Below are positions 44,979 to 53,742 of a stretch of 64,000 nt of DNA, piece after piece. The translations under genes were made by a program, and so were the position numbers. The DNA is from Gluconobacter frateurii (GTDB taxonomy: Bacteria > Pseudomonadota > Alphaproteobacteria > Acetobacterales > Acetobacteraceae): assembly GCF_002723955.1 (NCBI RefSeq), contig NZ_BEWN01000002.1, positions 124,001 through 188,000 on the forward strand, read 5' to 3'. Below the pieces are notes generated by a model, which did not search any database, was not told the DNA's origin, and saw only the letters and a program-made list of their open reading frames with translations. Numbering within the stretch: position 1 is the first letter of the stretch; every line of letters begins with the position of its first letter.

Positions 44979-46568
44979 ATGAAAACGTTTCGTGACAAGG
45001 TAATCAAGGCGCCTTCACTGGTTTGGGCTGTTATGGTCGCTCTTGTTCTGGGGGGCGCAGAAGGCATTCATCTGGTTTCATTGGATAGTCTCAGCCGCTT
45101 TCCCGTGTTTCAGGACGGAATACAGGCTGTTGCCGGGCAGCGTTACTTCCTTAGCGATGCCTGGCGCTGGCCGTTGCTGGATACCCGATTTCTTTTTGCT
45201 CCCAATGGGGCCAGTGTTGCCATGACAGACAGCACCCCGTTGCTGCTTTTGTTGTTCAAACCTTTTGTATCTCTGCTTCCTGCGGGCTTTGTACCTTATA
45301 GGCTCTGGTTGGTATTCTGTTTTATTATGCAGCCCATATCAGCTGTTCTGGCCCTTGCCTCCGCCGGAGAGCGTCGTTTTCCAGCTTTGATTTCCGGGGC
45401 GCTTCTTGCCCTTTGCATGCCATTTTTCCTGGGTCGCATCATTCACCTCAGCCTGATGGGGCAGTTCCTGCTTCTGTTGGCTTTTGCGCTTTATTTCTCG
45501 CTCGTACGGATCAGGACGTGGGCTTTAATTCTGACGCCACCTTTTCTTGTGGTCTGTCTGCTGATCCATCCTATCCTGATGCTGCTTTCTTTTGGGATCA
45601 TTGCGTCCGCTTCTTTGACGCTTCTGTGTGGGCGGCAGAAGGAATGGCGCGGTATTGCCTGTTCATGTGCAGCAGGTGTGGCAATGGTCCTGACTGTCAG
45701 TGGAGCGCTGGGATATTTCCGTTATGCACAGGGTGCTGGGGGATATGGGTTGTTTTCCATGAACCTGCTGTCACCGATCTGGCCGATGCACTCGGATCTG
45801 TTGGGCCATTTTCCTGAGCTGCATTACGGTGTGCAGACGCAGTCCTTTGAAGGGTATGCCTACTTGGGAACCGGGCTTCTGGTTCTTCTGGCTTGCGATA
45901 TGGTGTTTTGCAGACGCGCACTGCTGAATGCTGCACGACGCCATGCCGGGATGTCTATCTTTCTGGGCCTTCTGATACTCTACGCAGCCTCCAATACAGG
46001 ATATGCGGGAGCCTACAGGCTTTGGCATATCTCCCTGTCGCCCCCTTTCTCGGATGTTTTACGAGCAAGTGGGCGGTGTTTCTGGCCAGTCGGTTATGGC
46101 TTGTTGATTGCGGGAATCCGTTCATCCCGTTCTCTCTCATGGCCCGTAGGAAACGGAATGTTGATCCTATGTGCCCTGTTGCAGTTTCTGGATACGCGAT
46201 CTCTGCGAGGGCAGGCGCATGATCTCTGGAAAGCGGATTTCCCCCGCACATCTGATACACAGGCACTGATTGGGCTGATTGCATCAGCGCGCCAGGTAGC
46301 CCTTTATCCCGTGGCGGGTTGTGGGCTGGATCTTTATGGCCCGGATACTGATCGGATCATGACAGTCTTTCGTCTATCCGCTGAGCAGAGCAGGCCTATC
46401 AACACATTTTACTTGTCCCGCTCACCCAAAGAGTTCTCGTGTGACCACGAAATGCCACCGATTGAGCAGAAGCCAGGAACTCTTGAGATTTATGTGGGTG
46501 AGTCACAGCCTTTGGCGGGGCGTCATTGCCGTGATGTGAACCAATTGAAGGTTTGCCCGTCTGAGTAA
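44979..46568 (+). CDS. Polytopic membrane protein (DUF6311-like, glycosyltransferase C type)
   Basis: The ATG at 44979 is chosen because AAGGAAAG sits just before it; a GTG at 44919 would add 20 polar residues. The 529-residue product has about ten to eleven hydrophobic segments and then a soluble C-terminal part (about 440-529). It resembles large bacterial membrane proteins of the DUF6311 or GT-C type, with a periplasmic loop after TM1 (FQDGIQAVAGQRYFLSDAWRWPLLDTRFLFAPNG) that could hold an acidic catalytic site. It may transfer sugars from polyprenyl carriers in the envelope. Function is inferred from topology only. Confidence 0.65.
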   Translation: MKTFRDKVIKAPSLVWAVMVALVLGGAEGIHLVSLDSLSRFPVFQDGIQAVAGQRYFLSDAWRWPLLDTRFLFAPNGASVAMTDSTPLLLLLFKPFVSLLPAGFVPYRLWLVFCFIMQPISAVLALASAGERRFPALISGALLALCMPFFLGRIIHLSLMGQFLLLLAFALYFSLVRIRTWALILTPPFLVVCLLIHPILMLLSFGIIASASLTLLCGRQKEWRGIACSCAAGVAMVLTVSGALGYFRYAQGAGGYGLFSMNLLSPIWPMHSDLLGHFPELHYGVQTQSFEGYAYLGTGLLVLLACDMVFCRRALLNAARRHAGMSIFLGLLILYAASNTGYAGAYRLWHISLSPPFSDVLRASGRCFWPVGYGLLIAGIRSSRSLSWPVGNGMLILCALLQFLDTRSLRGQAHDLWKADFPRTSDTQALIGLIASARQVALYPVAGCGLDLYGPDTDRIMTVFRLSAEQSRPINTFYLSRSPKEFSCDHEMPPIEQKPGTLEIYVGESQPLAGRHCRDVNQLKVCPSE

Positions 46569-46579
46569 GACAGGCAAAC
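46551..46579. terminator. Hairpin between convergent membrane protein gene and hisD
   Basis: GTTTGCC-C-GTC pairs with GAC-A-GGCAAAC (one mismatch) around a seven-base loop. It overlaps the stop of the membrane protein gene and ends four bases before the hisD stop, so it may terminate both. Confidence 0.5.
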
Positions 46580-46582
46580 AGG

Positions 46583-47881
46583 TCAGCGTTTGATCTGGTC
46601 CAGGCGCAAGGAAAGGCTCAGAGCATGTGCATCCAGACCTTCTGCTTGTGCAAGAGCAACGCCGGCTGGGCCAATTTTTTCCAGGCCGGCTTCATCAGCT
46701 TCAATAGTTGTCGTGCGCTTGATAAAGTCGAAGACTGACAGGCCAGATGCGAAGCGCGCTGTGCGGCTGGTTGGCAGGACATGGTTGGGACCGCCGACAT
46801 AGTCGCCGACAGCTTCCGGGCAATAACGGCCCATAAAGATAGCACCAGCGTGGCGGATGCGGGCACTGAAAGCGCGCGGTTCATCCAGTAGAACTTCCAG
46901 ATGTTCCGGAGCCAGTTGGTTCACGATCCGTGCGGCTTCTTCAAGATCCTTGACGACGATGACTGCACCGTGGTCAGCCCAGCTTTTCGCGGCGATGGCT
47001 GTGCGAGGAAGGGTCTGAAGTTCGGTCAGAACGGCCTGACTAACGGCTTCTGCAAAGGTCGCATCCGTAGTGATGAGGATGGCCTGGGCTTGTTCATCAT
47101 GTTCAGCCTGCGCCAGAAGATCGATGGCGGCAAGGCGTGGATCGTTGTTGCCATCGGCGACTACGACGACCTCTGACGGCCCGGCGATACTGTCGATCCC
47201 GACATGCCCGAACACCTGACGCTTGGCTTCGGCCACGAAGGCATTGCCGGGCCCGACAATACGATCAACCGGCGCAATACGCTCCGTGCCATACGCCATG
47301 GCCCCCACAGCCTGCGCGCCACCAATCCGGTAGATTTCCTCCACACCGCAGAGGCGTGCCGCAGCCAGAACCAGTGGGTTCAGCACCCCATCAGGGGACG
47401 GAACGCACATGGCTACCCGCTTCACACCTGCAACACGTGCGGGCAGAGCATTCATCAGAACGGAAGACGGATAAGCCGCTTTCCCGCCGGGAACGTACAG
47501 ACCGACTGCATCCAGAGCCGTCCAGCGCATACCCAGACGGATGCCCTCTTCGTCAGTGAAATCCAGATCCTTGGGCATCTGGGCAGCATGGAAGGCTTCA
47601 ATGCGGCGGGCAGCCGTTTTAAGCGCATCCATCAGTTCTGACGGTACGCGATCTGCTTCGCGGGCAATTTCTTCAGCGCTGATTCGCAGCTTGTCTGCCG
47701 GGAGCGTCAGGCGATCGAAGCGGGCCGTATAGTCACACAGCGCCTCGTCCCCACGGGTACGGACATCTGCCAGAATGGCGCGGACCGGCTCGGCAACGCT
47801 CCGTTCCTCACTGCTGCGATCAGCCATCAGGTTGGCGAAATCGTTTTCAAAACCGGGATTGAGGGTATTGAGACGTTTCAT
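46583..47881 (-). CDS. hisD: Histidinol dehydrogenase
   Basis: 432 residues. Family marks are YVPGGKAAYPSSVLMNALPARVAGVKR, IDRIVGPGNAFVAEAKRQVFGHVGIDSIAGPSEVVV, LLAQAEHDEQAQAILIT with zinc-ligand Gln/His, and the end FIKRTTTIEADEAG. HisD is a zinc enzyme that oxidises histidinol to histidine with NAD+ in the last two steps of the pathway. It overlaps hisG by four bases (ATGA). Confidence 0.97.
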   Translation of the reverse strand: MKRLNTLNPGFENDFANLMADRSSEERSVAEPVRAILADVRTRGDEALCDYTARFDRLTLPADKLRISAEEIAREADRVPSELMDALKTAARRIEAFHAAQMPKDLDFTDEEGIRLGMRWTALDAVGLYVPGGKAAYPSSVLMNALPARVAGVKRVAMCVPSPDGVLNPLVLAAARLCGVEEIYRIGGAQAVGAMAYGTERIAPVDRIVGPGNAFVAEAKRQVFGHVGIDSIAGPSEVVVVADGNNDPRLAAIDLLAQAEHDEQAQAILITTDATFAEAVSQAVLTELQTLPRTAIAAKSWADHGAVIVVKDLEEAARIVNQLAPEHLEVLLDEPRAFSARIRHAGAIFMGRYCPEAVGDYVGGPNHVLPTSRTARFASGLSVFDFIKRTTTIEADEAGLEKIGPAGVALAQAEGLDAHALSLSLRLDQIKR

Positions 47882-48582
47882 TTCGCTGCTGCTTCCTCGC
47901 TCAGGGCGGCCCGGAACCGTTCGATCAGAAGGCCGATCTCTTCTGGGCGTGTCTTGAGGGCCACACGGTTGACGATCAGACGGCTTGTGACGTTCGCAAT
48001 GGTCTCCGTCTCCATCAGACCATTGGCGCGGAGGGTGGAACCGGTATCCACGAGATCCACGATGACGCTGGCCAAATCGAGTGTCGGCGCAAGTTCCATG
48101 GCACCGTTCAGATGCACAATTTCGGCATTGATGGCGCGGGAGGCGAAGTGACGGCGGGCAATGGTTGGATATTTCGTGGCGACACGCAGGCGGGACTGCG
48201 ATGCGGCCGGATCTTCGGTCACATTTTTGGGGCGTGCGACGGAGATACGGCAGCCGCCGATACCGAGATCCAGCGGCGCATAGATGTCCGGATAATCGAA
48301 TTCCATGAGAACATCAGCCCCGCAGACGCCAATGTGCGCGCCGCCATAAGCCACGAAAGTCGCAACGTCAAAAGAGCGGACGCGGACGACATCCAGATTA
48401 GGGTAGGACGTTCCGAACCGCAGACGGCGGCTGCTTTCTTCAAGGCAATCCGCATCCGGCTCGATGCCGGTTCGTTTCAGAACAGGGGCCAACGCCTTGA
48501 GAATCCGCCCTTTTGGAAGGGCGAGGATCATCGGAGAGCCGCTTCGGTCAGAAGTGTCCGTTCCGGTCTGAGGCGCTGTCAT
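47878..48582 (-). CDS. hisG: ATP phosphoribosyltransferase (short form)
   Basis: The start is taken at the ATG at 48582 (MTAPQTGTDTSDRSGSPMILALPKGRIL), giving 234 residues. This is the short HisG, which lacks the C-terminal ACT-like domain and needs HisZ for activity and histidine feedback. Family marks are LPKGRILKAL, GVCGADVLMEF, LDLGIGGCRISVARP and the PRPP loop in DLVDTGSTLRANGL. It catalyses the first committed step of histidine synthesis. hisZ is not in this window. Confidence 0.95.
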   Translation of the reverse strand: MTAPQTGTDTSDRSGSPMILALPKGRILKALAPVLKRTGIEPDADCLEESSRRLRFGTSYPNLDVVRVRSFDVATFVAYGGAHIGVCGADVLMEFDYPDIYAPLDLGIGGCRISVARPKNVTEDPAASQSRLRVATKYPTIARRHFASRAINAEIVHLNGAMELAPTLDLASVIVDLVDTGSTLRANGLMETETIANVTSRLIVNRVALKTRPEEIGLLIERFRAALSEEAAAK

Positions 48583-48663
48583 GAGGCGTCTGTCCTTGCT
48601 GTCCGCAGCCAATGAAATGAGAACAGCAGCGCATATCACGAAGCGGCGGTCTTCCAAAATTTC

Positions 48664-48694
48664 TTGACGGAAAGATTGCGATGATGACTATCTT
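48664..48694 (+). promoter_or_regulatory. Candidate promoter of the GntR gene, possibly leaderless
   Basis: TTGACG (48664-48669) and TATCTT (48689-48694) fit sigma-70 -35 and -10 elements with a long 19-base spacer. The ATG at 48701 lies seven bases after the -10, where transcription should begin, and no Shine-Dalgarno sequence is seen. The mRNA may therefore be leaderless. Confidence 0.4.
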
Positions 48695-48700
48695 GTATGT

Positions 48701-49144
48701 ATGTCTGCAAACATAGAAACATTATTGTTTCCCACGCCGCTTCTGCTCACTGGAGGTCTTCCCCTGCGTGTTCAGATGCGGGAGCGTATTCTGACGGCCA
48801 TCGGTTCCGGGCTGCTCCAGCCTGGAGACCGGTTGCCTACAATGCGGGCACTCTCTGTCCATCTTCAGATCGATCTCAATACAGTTCAGCGTGCTTACGC
48901 AGAACTGGAGCGACTTGGAGCCATCGAGACGTTTCGGGCGCGTGGCAGCTTTGTCAGCAACCATCCACCACACCCTGATCCGGGTTTGAAGCAGCGCGAG
49001 GTCATGGATCTCGCAGCTTCGACGATTGCCCGAAGCCATGCTCTGGGGCTTGAGCCAGACCGTGTTCTTCAGGCGATGAAAACACTTCTGGAGTCTTCGT
49101 CCTCTATCGCGCCAGTGTCGGGCGCCGGAAAGGTACAGTCATGA
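48701..49144 (+). CDS. GntR-family (YtrA-type) transcriptional regulator
   Basis: 147 residues. The N-terminal winged helix is typical: GLPLRVQMRERILTAIGSGLLQPGDRLPTMRALSVHLQIDLNTVQRAYAELERLGAIETFRARGSFVS. The C-terminal part is a short helical stretch (about 100-130) instead of a ligand domain, as in YtrA regulators, which often control membrane or transport genes beside them. Its stop overlaps the ATG at 49141 that opens the interrupted SPFH frame, so regulator and SPFH protein are probably one operon. Confidence 0.88.
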   Translation: MSANIETLLFPTPLLLTGGLPLRVQMRERILTAIGSGLLQPGDRLPTMRALSVHLQIDLNTVQRAYAELERLGAIETFRARGSFVSNHPPHPDPGLKQREVMDLAASTIARSHALGLEPDRVLQAMKTLLESSSSIAPVSGAGKVQS

Positions 49145-49263
49145 TTCAGTATCCAACATTTCCGCCGTCCTCATCCCGTTGAGGCAACGGGCTACCCTTC
49201 AATGGGCTCGCGGCGGCACTGGCCATCCTGTGTTGTCTTGTAGGGCTGGCACTTCAGGTCTTC
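49141..49263 (+). other. In-frame 5' extension of the SPFH gene, interrupted by TGA
   Basis: An ATG at 49141 overlaps the GntR stop (ATGA) and is in frame with the SPFH start at 49264. It reads MIQYPTFPPSSSR, then TGA at 49180-49182, then GNGLPFNGLAAALAILCCL and continues into the SPFH protein without another stop. The part after the TGA encodes a hydrophobic segment, as expected of a first membrane span. This looks like a nonsense mutation or a sequencing error in a longer gene. Confidence 0.6.
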
Positions 49264-50064
49264 ATGCGCCAGATCGGCTTTCTCGTTGCGGGCATAGTCA
49301 TCGGGGCATTTATTCTTCTGTCTCTGAAGATGTGTAATTCCTGGCAGAGGGCACTGGTTTTGCGGGCAGGCAAGATCCAGGGACTTCGTGGGCCAGGGCT
49401 GTTCCTGATTATTCCTTTTGTCGATCAGGTCAGTGAAGTGGTCGACCAGCGTATCCGAACGGTGCCTGTCCACACGCGGCAGACCCTGACGCGCGATACG
49501 ACACCTGTTGATGTGGATGCGGTGGTGTTCTGGATGGTGCATGATCCGTTGCGGGCCATTACAGAACTGGATGACTACGAAGGCTCAGTCTCCATGGTGG
49601 CGCTGACGACCTTGCGTGAAGTGGTCAGCAGTTCGGATCTGGCCGTTCTATTGGAAGACCGCAGACGCATTGATGATGAATTGCGTGATCTGATCGAGGT
49701 CAAGACCCGGGAATGGGGCGTTACGGTCCAAGCCGTGGAAATCCGCGATGTCCAGTTGCCTGATAATTTGCAGGACGCCATGAGCCGACAGGCACAAGCC
49801 GAACGTGAACGTGCTGCTCGGGTGACCCTGGCAAGTGCGGAGCGGCAGGTGGCCGTAGAATTGGCCGCCGCAGCCAAAACGTATGAAGCATCGCCAATCG
49901 CGCTCCAGATCCTTCAGATCAATCGCGTCTTCGAAATGAACAAGAACCGCGGTACGACCATCCTGATGCCGACGACGATGGCGGATGCGATGGGCAATGC
50001 CACGGCTTTCGCTGCGGCTGTTCAGGCCGCTACCCAAACGGGCTCCGATACTCTAGCGGAGTAA
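49264..50064 (+). CDS. SPFH/stomatin-like (slipin) membrane protein, possibly 5'-truncated
   Basis: 266 residues from the ATG at 49264. One membrane span (about 3-22) precedes an SPFH/band 7 domain: QRALVLRAGKIQGLRGPGLFLIIPFVDQV, VDQRIRTVPVHTRQTLTRDTTPVDVDAVVFW, ALTTLREVVSSSDLAVLLEDRRRID and LPDNLQDAMSRQAQAERERAARVTLASAERQVA. Slipins oligomerise at the inner membrane and affect membrane organisation or protease activity. Slipin operons often pair with an NfeD-type protease, but none is adjacent here. A second upstream membrane span is cut off by an in-frame TGA (see 49141-49263). Confidence 0.88.
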   Translation: MRQIGFLVAGIVIGAFILLSLKMCNSWQRALVLRAGKIQGLRGPGLFLIIPFVDQVSEVVDQRIRTVPVHTRQTLTRDTTPVDVDAVVFWMVHDPLRAITELDDYEGSVSMVALTTLREVVSSSDLAVLLEDRRRIDDELRDLIEVKTREWGVTVQAVEIRDVQLPDNLQDAMSRQAQAERERAARVTLASAERQVAVELAAAAKTYEASPIALQILQINRVFEMNKNRGTTILMPTTMADAMGNATAFAAAVQAATQTGSDTLAE

Positions 50065-50158
50065 AGATCAGCCCGGAAGCACATGACGTTTGAGGGGAAG
50101 CTTCAACCGCTCCACAAACGTTGTGATCATGATGTCTGTGGTTATATGAGCAAGTAAT

Positions 50159-50198
50159 AAACAAAAGCTGGTGAGGATATCCTCACCAGCTTTTGTTT
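50159..50198. terminator. Strong two-way terminator between SPFH gene and TonB receptor gene
   Basis: A perfect 18-bp inverted repeat (AAACAAAAGCTGGTGAGG and complement) around ATAT, with A/T ends that give T-rich tails on both strands. It lies 95 bases after the SPFH stop and five bases after the end of the convergent receptor gene. Confidence 0.88.
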
Positions 50199-50202
50199 GA
50201 GT

Positions 50203-52824
50203 TCAGAACGTTGCGTTGATACGGCCGTAATAGTAGCCGCCGTTAATGGGAACCTGTGCCGAGTTGGAGTCATAAACAGCGGCGCCGTAGGAGCTTAGTT
50301 CCTCGGGCAGTTTGCGTGGGCGGATGTTGAAAACGTTGTTTCCGCCAACAGCCACATGCCAGTGCTCATTGAAGCGATAGCCAACTTCAAGATCTGTCAG
50401 CCAACGTGGCGTATTCTTGAACTGGGCAAAGCAGGTGTTGGAGTAACGCAGGGCTGCTCCGCCTGCGGCCGCGCAGGTAGCGGATGTGGGTGTCCAGTCC
50501 TGGTACGTCATCATGGAGGTTGTTTCTCCATAACGTGTCTGCCGGACGTTCAGGTCCCATTTTCCGATTGTATAATACGCGTTGAGGATGATCTTGCTGC
50601 GCGGATAGCCAGTCGTCAGGTAGCTGATGGTCTGGGCATTCAGAAGAGAATTTCCGTTTGTATCGGTCGCGACATGATGCATCCGGGTGCGGTTCAGATC
50701 CAATGCCATGCTGAGCGCAAGATTGCCATAGCGATGCAGATGGAATGTGTAATCCGCCTTGATATCCAAACCCTGGGTTCGCGTACTTGCTACGTTTGCG
50801 AAATAATATGCAGAAACGTTTTCAACATCAAACGAATTGACTGGCAGGGCGTACCCCATTGCCTGAATGGCATCGACCGCCGCCTGACCCTTGGTGGTTC
50901 CACCCTGAGAAATGCGGTTACGGAGATTGATCTGGTAGACGTCAGCTTCCACGTGGAACCCTTTTACGGGTTCAACAACAACGCCGCCGCTGGAACTGAC
51001 CGAATATTCCGGCTTGAGTGGGCTGGCACCAAGAATGCTTGCGGCGCTGGAGCTGACAGGAAGCAGACCGCTGGCGCTGGTCGGACCGACACTCATGGTG
51101 CTGTAATGCTGTTCAGCGAGTGTTGGTGCGCGGAAGCCGGTGCTGATCGTCCCGCGGAATGCCAGCCAGGGAGTGGCATCATAACGTGTCGAGACCTTGC
51201 CATTCTGCGCATTGCCAACATCAGTATAATGTTCAAAACGACCGGCGAAATCGAGGTCCCAATGCTTCAGGGGGTGGAAGTCGCCATCAATATAGGCGGC
51301 CCAGATGTTTCGGCTCCATGACCCAGCGTTTTGTGGACGCAGGCCAGCATAGCCCTGCGTGCCACCCACTTCATAGGATGCTGGCTCACCTGCAACGATG
51401 TCATACATTTCCAGACGATGTTCGCCACCAAAAGCAAGAACCATCGGGACAGTATTGAAAATGTTGATCTTGCGTCGGAAATCCAGATTGTTGGTCCATT
51501 GGGCGTTTCGGTAGTTCAGGGCTCGAACTGTTGTGGGAGACCAGCCGCAGCCAATGGAGGAGTAATTGGCTACGTTGCCATTGTTGCAGGTGGATCCCAA
51601 CAAGCCGGTATTGGCGGTATTCTTGTTGGAAATCTTGTCCTGATCCGCGCCATAAACCGTACTCAGATCCCAGTCGAAGCCATAGAAATCATGGCCCTTG
51701 AGACCGAGCTCGCCAGCGTAATCGTCTTCATCAATGACTTCGAGTGGCGAGAAACCGGAGGGATAAAGTGTCGGTGCAATGCTCGGGACACGATAATTCT
51801 GAATGGCTTCGGCATGACGGTGGGCGTAGGTAACCTGGCCGTAGAAATCGATTTTCTCCGTGACGGGTTTACCGAAATCAATGCCCAGATTTTCACGCGT
51901 CTCTTCGGGCGTGCTCATGATTTTATTGGAATCTTTGGGGACATTCCGGGCATTGGCTACAATCCCATTGTAATAGCCATTGGTGTTAGCGCCCGCGGGC
52001 CAGTAACCAAGAAGACGATGATCTTTTGCTCCCGCAACGAAATGATCCGTGTGATAGACCTGTCCGCTGATGTGCATGAAGCCGTCGTGGCCGAGTTTGA
52101 AACCGCCATCTGCGTTGAGCTGGTACTGCCAGCCGTCACCGTTATAGGCATTGGCACCAGTCTGGGCAGACATGTTCAGGCCGTGATCCTGCTTTTTGGT
52201 GATAATGTTCACCACGCCCGCAATCGCATCAGACCCATACATGGCCGCTGCACCATCTTCGAGAACTTCGATATGGTCGATCATGTTGGCCGGGATCATG
52301 TTCAGATCCACGGGGGTCGAACCAAACTGGGGGCCAGCGTTCTGTACGATATTGGCCGTGACATGCCGGCGCTTGCCATCAATCAGGATCAGTACCTGGT
52401 TCGGGTTCAGGCCGCGCATCCGGATGGAAGACGTAAGGGCAGCCGTATCACTGCCTTTTGCTGAAACGTTGATGGAGGCATAGGTCCGGGTCAGGGCATC
52501 GGCCAAATTCATCTGCCCGGAACGGCGAAGAGTTGCAGCCGTGACGACGGTGACCGGGCTCGTACTTTCGCGTGCATGCTTGTTGCTGGCATGGGTGCCA
52601 GTAACAATCATGGTTTCGTTCCCACCAGCTGGGGCGGCACGATGACGAACAACCTGCTGTTTTGTGGTGGCAGGTGTCTTGCCAATGTGGCTGGATGTTC
52701 GGTGAGGGGCCGCGTGAACAGTTGCTCCCGTAACGGTTGGATCTGTCGCAGCAAGAGCCTGTGTTTCTACGGAAGACGCCAGTAGGGATGTTGTTGCAAG
52801 AAAAAAGAGACGTCTTGATGACAT
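50203..52824 (-). CDS. TonB-dependent outer membrane receptor
   Basis: The start is the ATG at 52824 (MSSRRLFFLATTSLLASSVETQALA), giving a signal peptide and 873 residues. The plug is well conserved: ESTSPVTVVTAATLRRSGQMNLADALTRTYASINV, RMRGLNPNQVLILIDGKRRH and IEVLEDGAAAMYGSDAIAGVVNIITKK. The barrel ends in NGGYYYGRINATF. The layout matches receptors often annotated for siderophores or for sugars, and the ligand cannot be told. No STN domain or regulator is adjacent. It ends at a strong two-way terminator. Confidence 0.92.
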   Translation of the reverse strand: MSSRRLFFLATTSLLASSVETQALAATDPTVTGATVHAAPHRTSSHIGKTPATTKQQVVRHRAAPAGGNETMIVTGTHASNKHARESTSPVTVVTAATLRRSGQMNLADALTRTYASINVSAKGSDTAALTSSIRMRGLNPNQVLILIDGKRRHVTANIVQNAGPQFGSTPVDLNMIPANMIDHIEVLEDGAAAMYGSDAIAGVVNIITKKQDHGLNMSAQTGANAYNGDGWQYQLNADGGFKLGHDGFMHISGQVYHTDHFVAGAKDHRLLGYWPAGANTNGYYNGIVANARNVPKDSNKIMSTPEETRENLGIDFGKPVTEKIDFYGQVTYAHRHAEAIQNYRVPSIAPTLYPSGFSPLEVIDEDDYAGELGLKGHDFYGFDWDLSTVYGADQDKISNKNTANTGLLGSTCNNGNVANYSSIGCGWSPTTVRALNYRNAQWTNNLDFRRKINIFNTVPMVLAFGGEHRLEMYDIVAGEPASYEVGGTQGYAGLRPQNAGSWSRNIWAAYIDGDFHPLKHWDLDFAGRFEHYTDVGNAQNGKVSTRYDATPWLAFRGTISTGFRAPTLAEQHYSTMSVGPTSASGLLPVSSSAASILGASPLKPEYSVSSSGGVVVEPVKGFHVEADVYQINLRNRISQGGTTKGQAAVDAIQAMGYALPVNSFDVENVSAYYFANVASTRTQGLDIKADYTFHLHRYGNLALSMALDLNRTRMHHVATDTNGNSLLNAQTISYLTTGYPRSKIILNAYYTIGKWDLNVRQTRYGETTSMMTYQDWTPTSATCAAAGGAALRYSNTCFAQFKNTPRWLTDLEVGYRFNEHWHVAVGGNNVFNIRPRKLPEELSSYGAAVYDSNSAQVPINGGYYYGRINATF

Positions 52825-52952
52825 ACTGGCGACTCCCGGAATTACGATCTGATGCAGCACGATGCTGCCCCAATCACTCATAACGAAACCGTTACGGTTC
52901 GCTATAGTAATTGTATGTTCGAAATGTTTTGTCATTCCGAAACGTCAGGTCA

Positions 52953-52983
52953 TAAAAAAGGCTGCCATCAGATGGTGGCAGCC
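52953..52983 (-). terminator. Intrinsic terminator of gmk
   Basis: On the minus strand GGCTGCCACC and GATGGCAGCC form a 10-bp stem with a four-base loop, followed by six Ts. It starts about 32 bases after the gmk stop. Confidence 0.88.
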
Positions 52984-53014
52984 CTACAAGGAGTTTGTGT
53001 GAAGATTAAGTCGA

Positions 53015-53647
53015 TCAACGAGGAGGATTAAATCCCGCAACGACATTCACAAGGTTCCGCTGGCGACGGGTTGTCAGGCGTGCCGCCGTCAGAACAGATC
53101 GTGCCTGCGAGATGGCGGTATCAAGATCAGAGTTGATGATCGTATGATCGAACTCTGCCCAATGAGAAATTTCATTGAGTGCGGCATTCATGCGCTTTTC
53201 AATTTCAGTCGGGTCGTCAGAGGCACGCTTATGGAGCCGACGTTCCAGTTCTTCCAGCGAAGGGGGCAGCACGAACAGGCTCACAACATCGTCCGGAAGG
53301 GCCGCTCTCAACTGACGATGTCCCTGCCAGTCAATGTCGAAGACCATGTCATGACCGGCATCCAAGGCAGCCTCGACGGGAGATCGCGGTGTTCCGTACC
53401 CGCGACCAAACACTTCTGCCCATTCCAGAAGTTCCCCTGCCTCCGCCATCGTGCGGAAGGCGTCGATATCGCGGAAATGGTAGTGAATACCCTCTACTTC
53501 TCCAGGACGCGGACTACGCGTTGTCACAGAGACGGAGTGTCGGAGAGAGGGCTCCGAAGCACGCAGGGCATTGGCGATCGTAGACTTGCCCGCACCGGAG
53601 GGGGCTGAGATCACCAGACAGACGCCACGTCGGGACTGTTGGGTCAT
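53015..53647 (-). CDS. gmk: Guanylate kinase
   Basis: 210 residues. The P-loop is SAPSGAGKSTIANAL (about residue 14), and the GMP-binding signature is TTRSPRPGEVEGIHYHF. Conserved EWAEVFGRGYGTPRSPVEAALDAGHDMVFDIDWQGHRQL and RMNAALNEISHWAEFDHTIIN follow. It phosphorylates GMP to GDP in the cytosol. It is downstream of the AI-2E family gene in the same direction and ends at a strong terminator. Confidence 0.97.
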   Translation of the reverse strand: MTQQSRRGVCLVISAPSGAGKSTIANALRASEPSLRHSVSVTTRSPRPGEVEGIHYHFRDIDAFRTMAEAGELLEWAEVFGRGYGTPRSPVEAALDAGHDMVFDIDWQGHRQLRAALPDDVVSLFVLPPSLEELERRLHKRASDDPTEIEKRMNAALNEISHWAEFDHTIINSDLDTAISQARSVLTAARLTTRRQRNLVNVVAGFNPPR

Positions 53648-53742
53648 GGAGGTCTCCTTGAGATGGTTCCTGTGCCGGACAATGCCGCAGCCTCTACCCC
53701 GAAAACCACCTGTCTGACCAGATGTTCCTCAAATCAACCCTC

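Noticed and set aside
50356-52464. Two long plus-strand frames opposite the third TonB receptor
   Set aside because: They are antisense to a well-conserved receptor, and the translations are Cys/Arg/Ile-rich with no domains.
52825-52952. Possible cobalamin riboswitch ahead of the TonB receptor at 50203-52824
   Set aside because: The upstream region is short and shows no B12-box-like conserved core; the only strong structure there is the gmk terminator.
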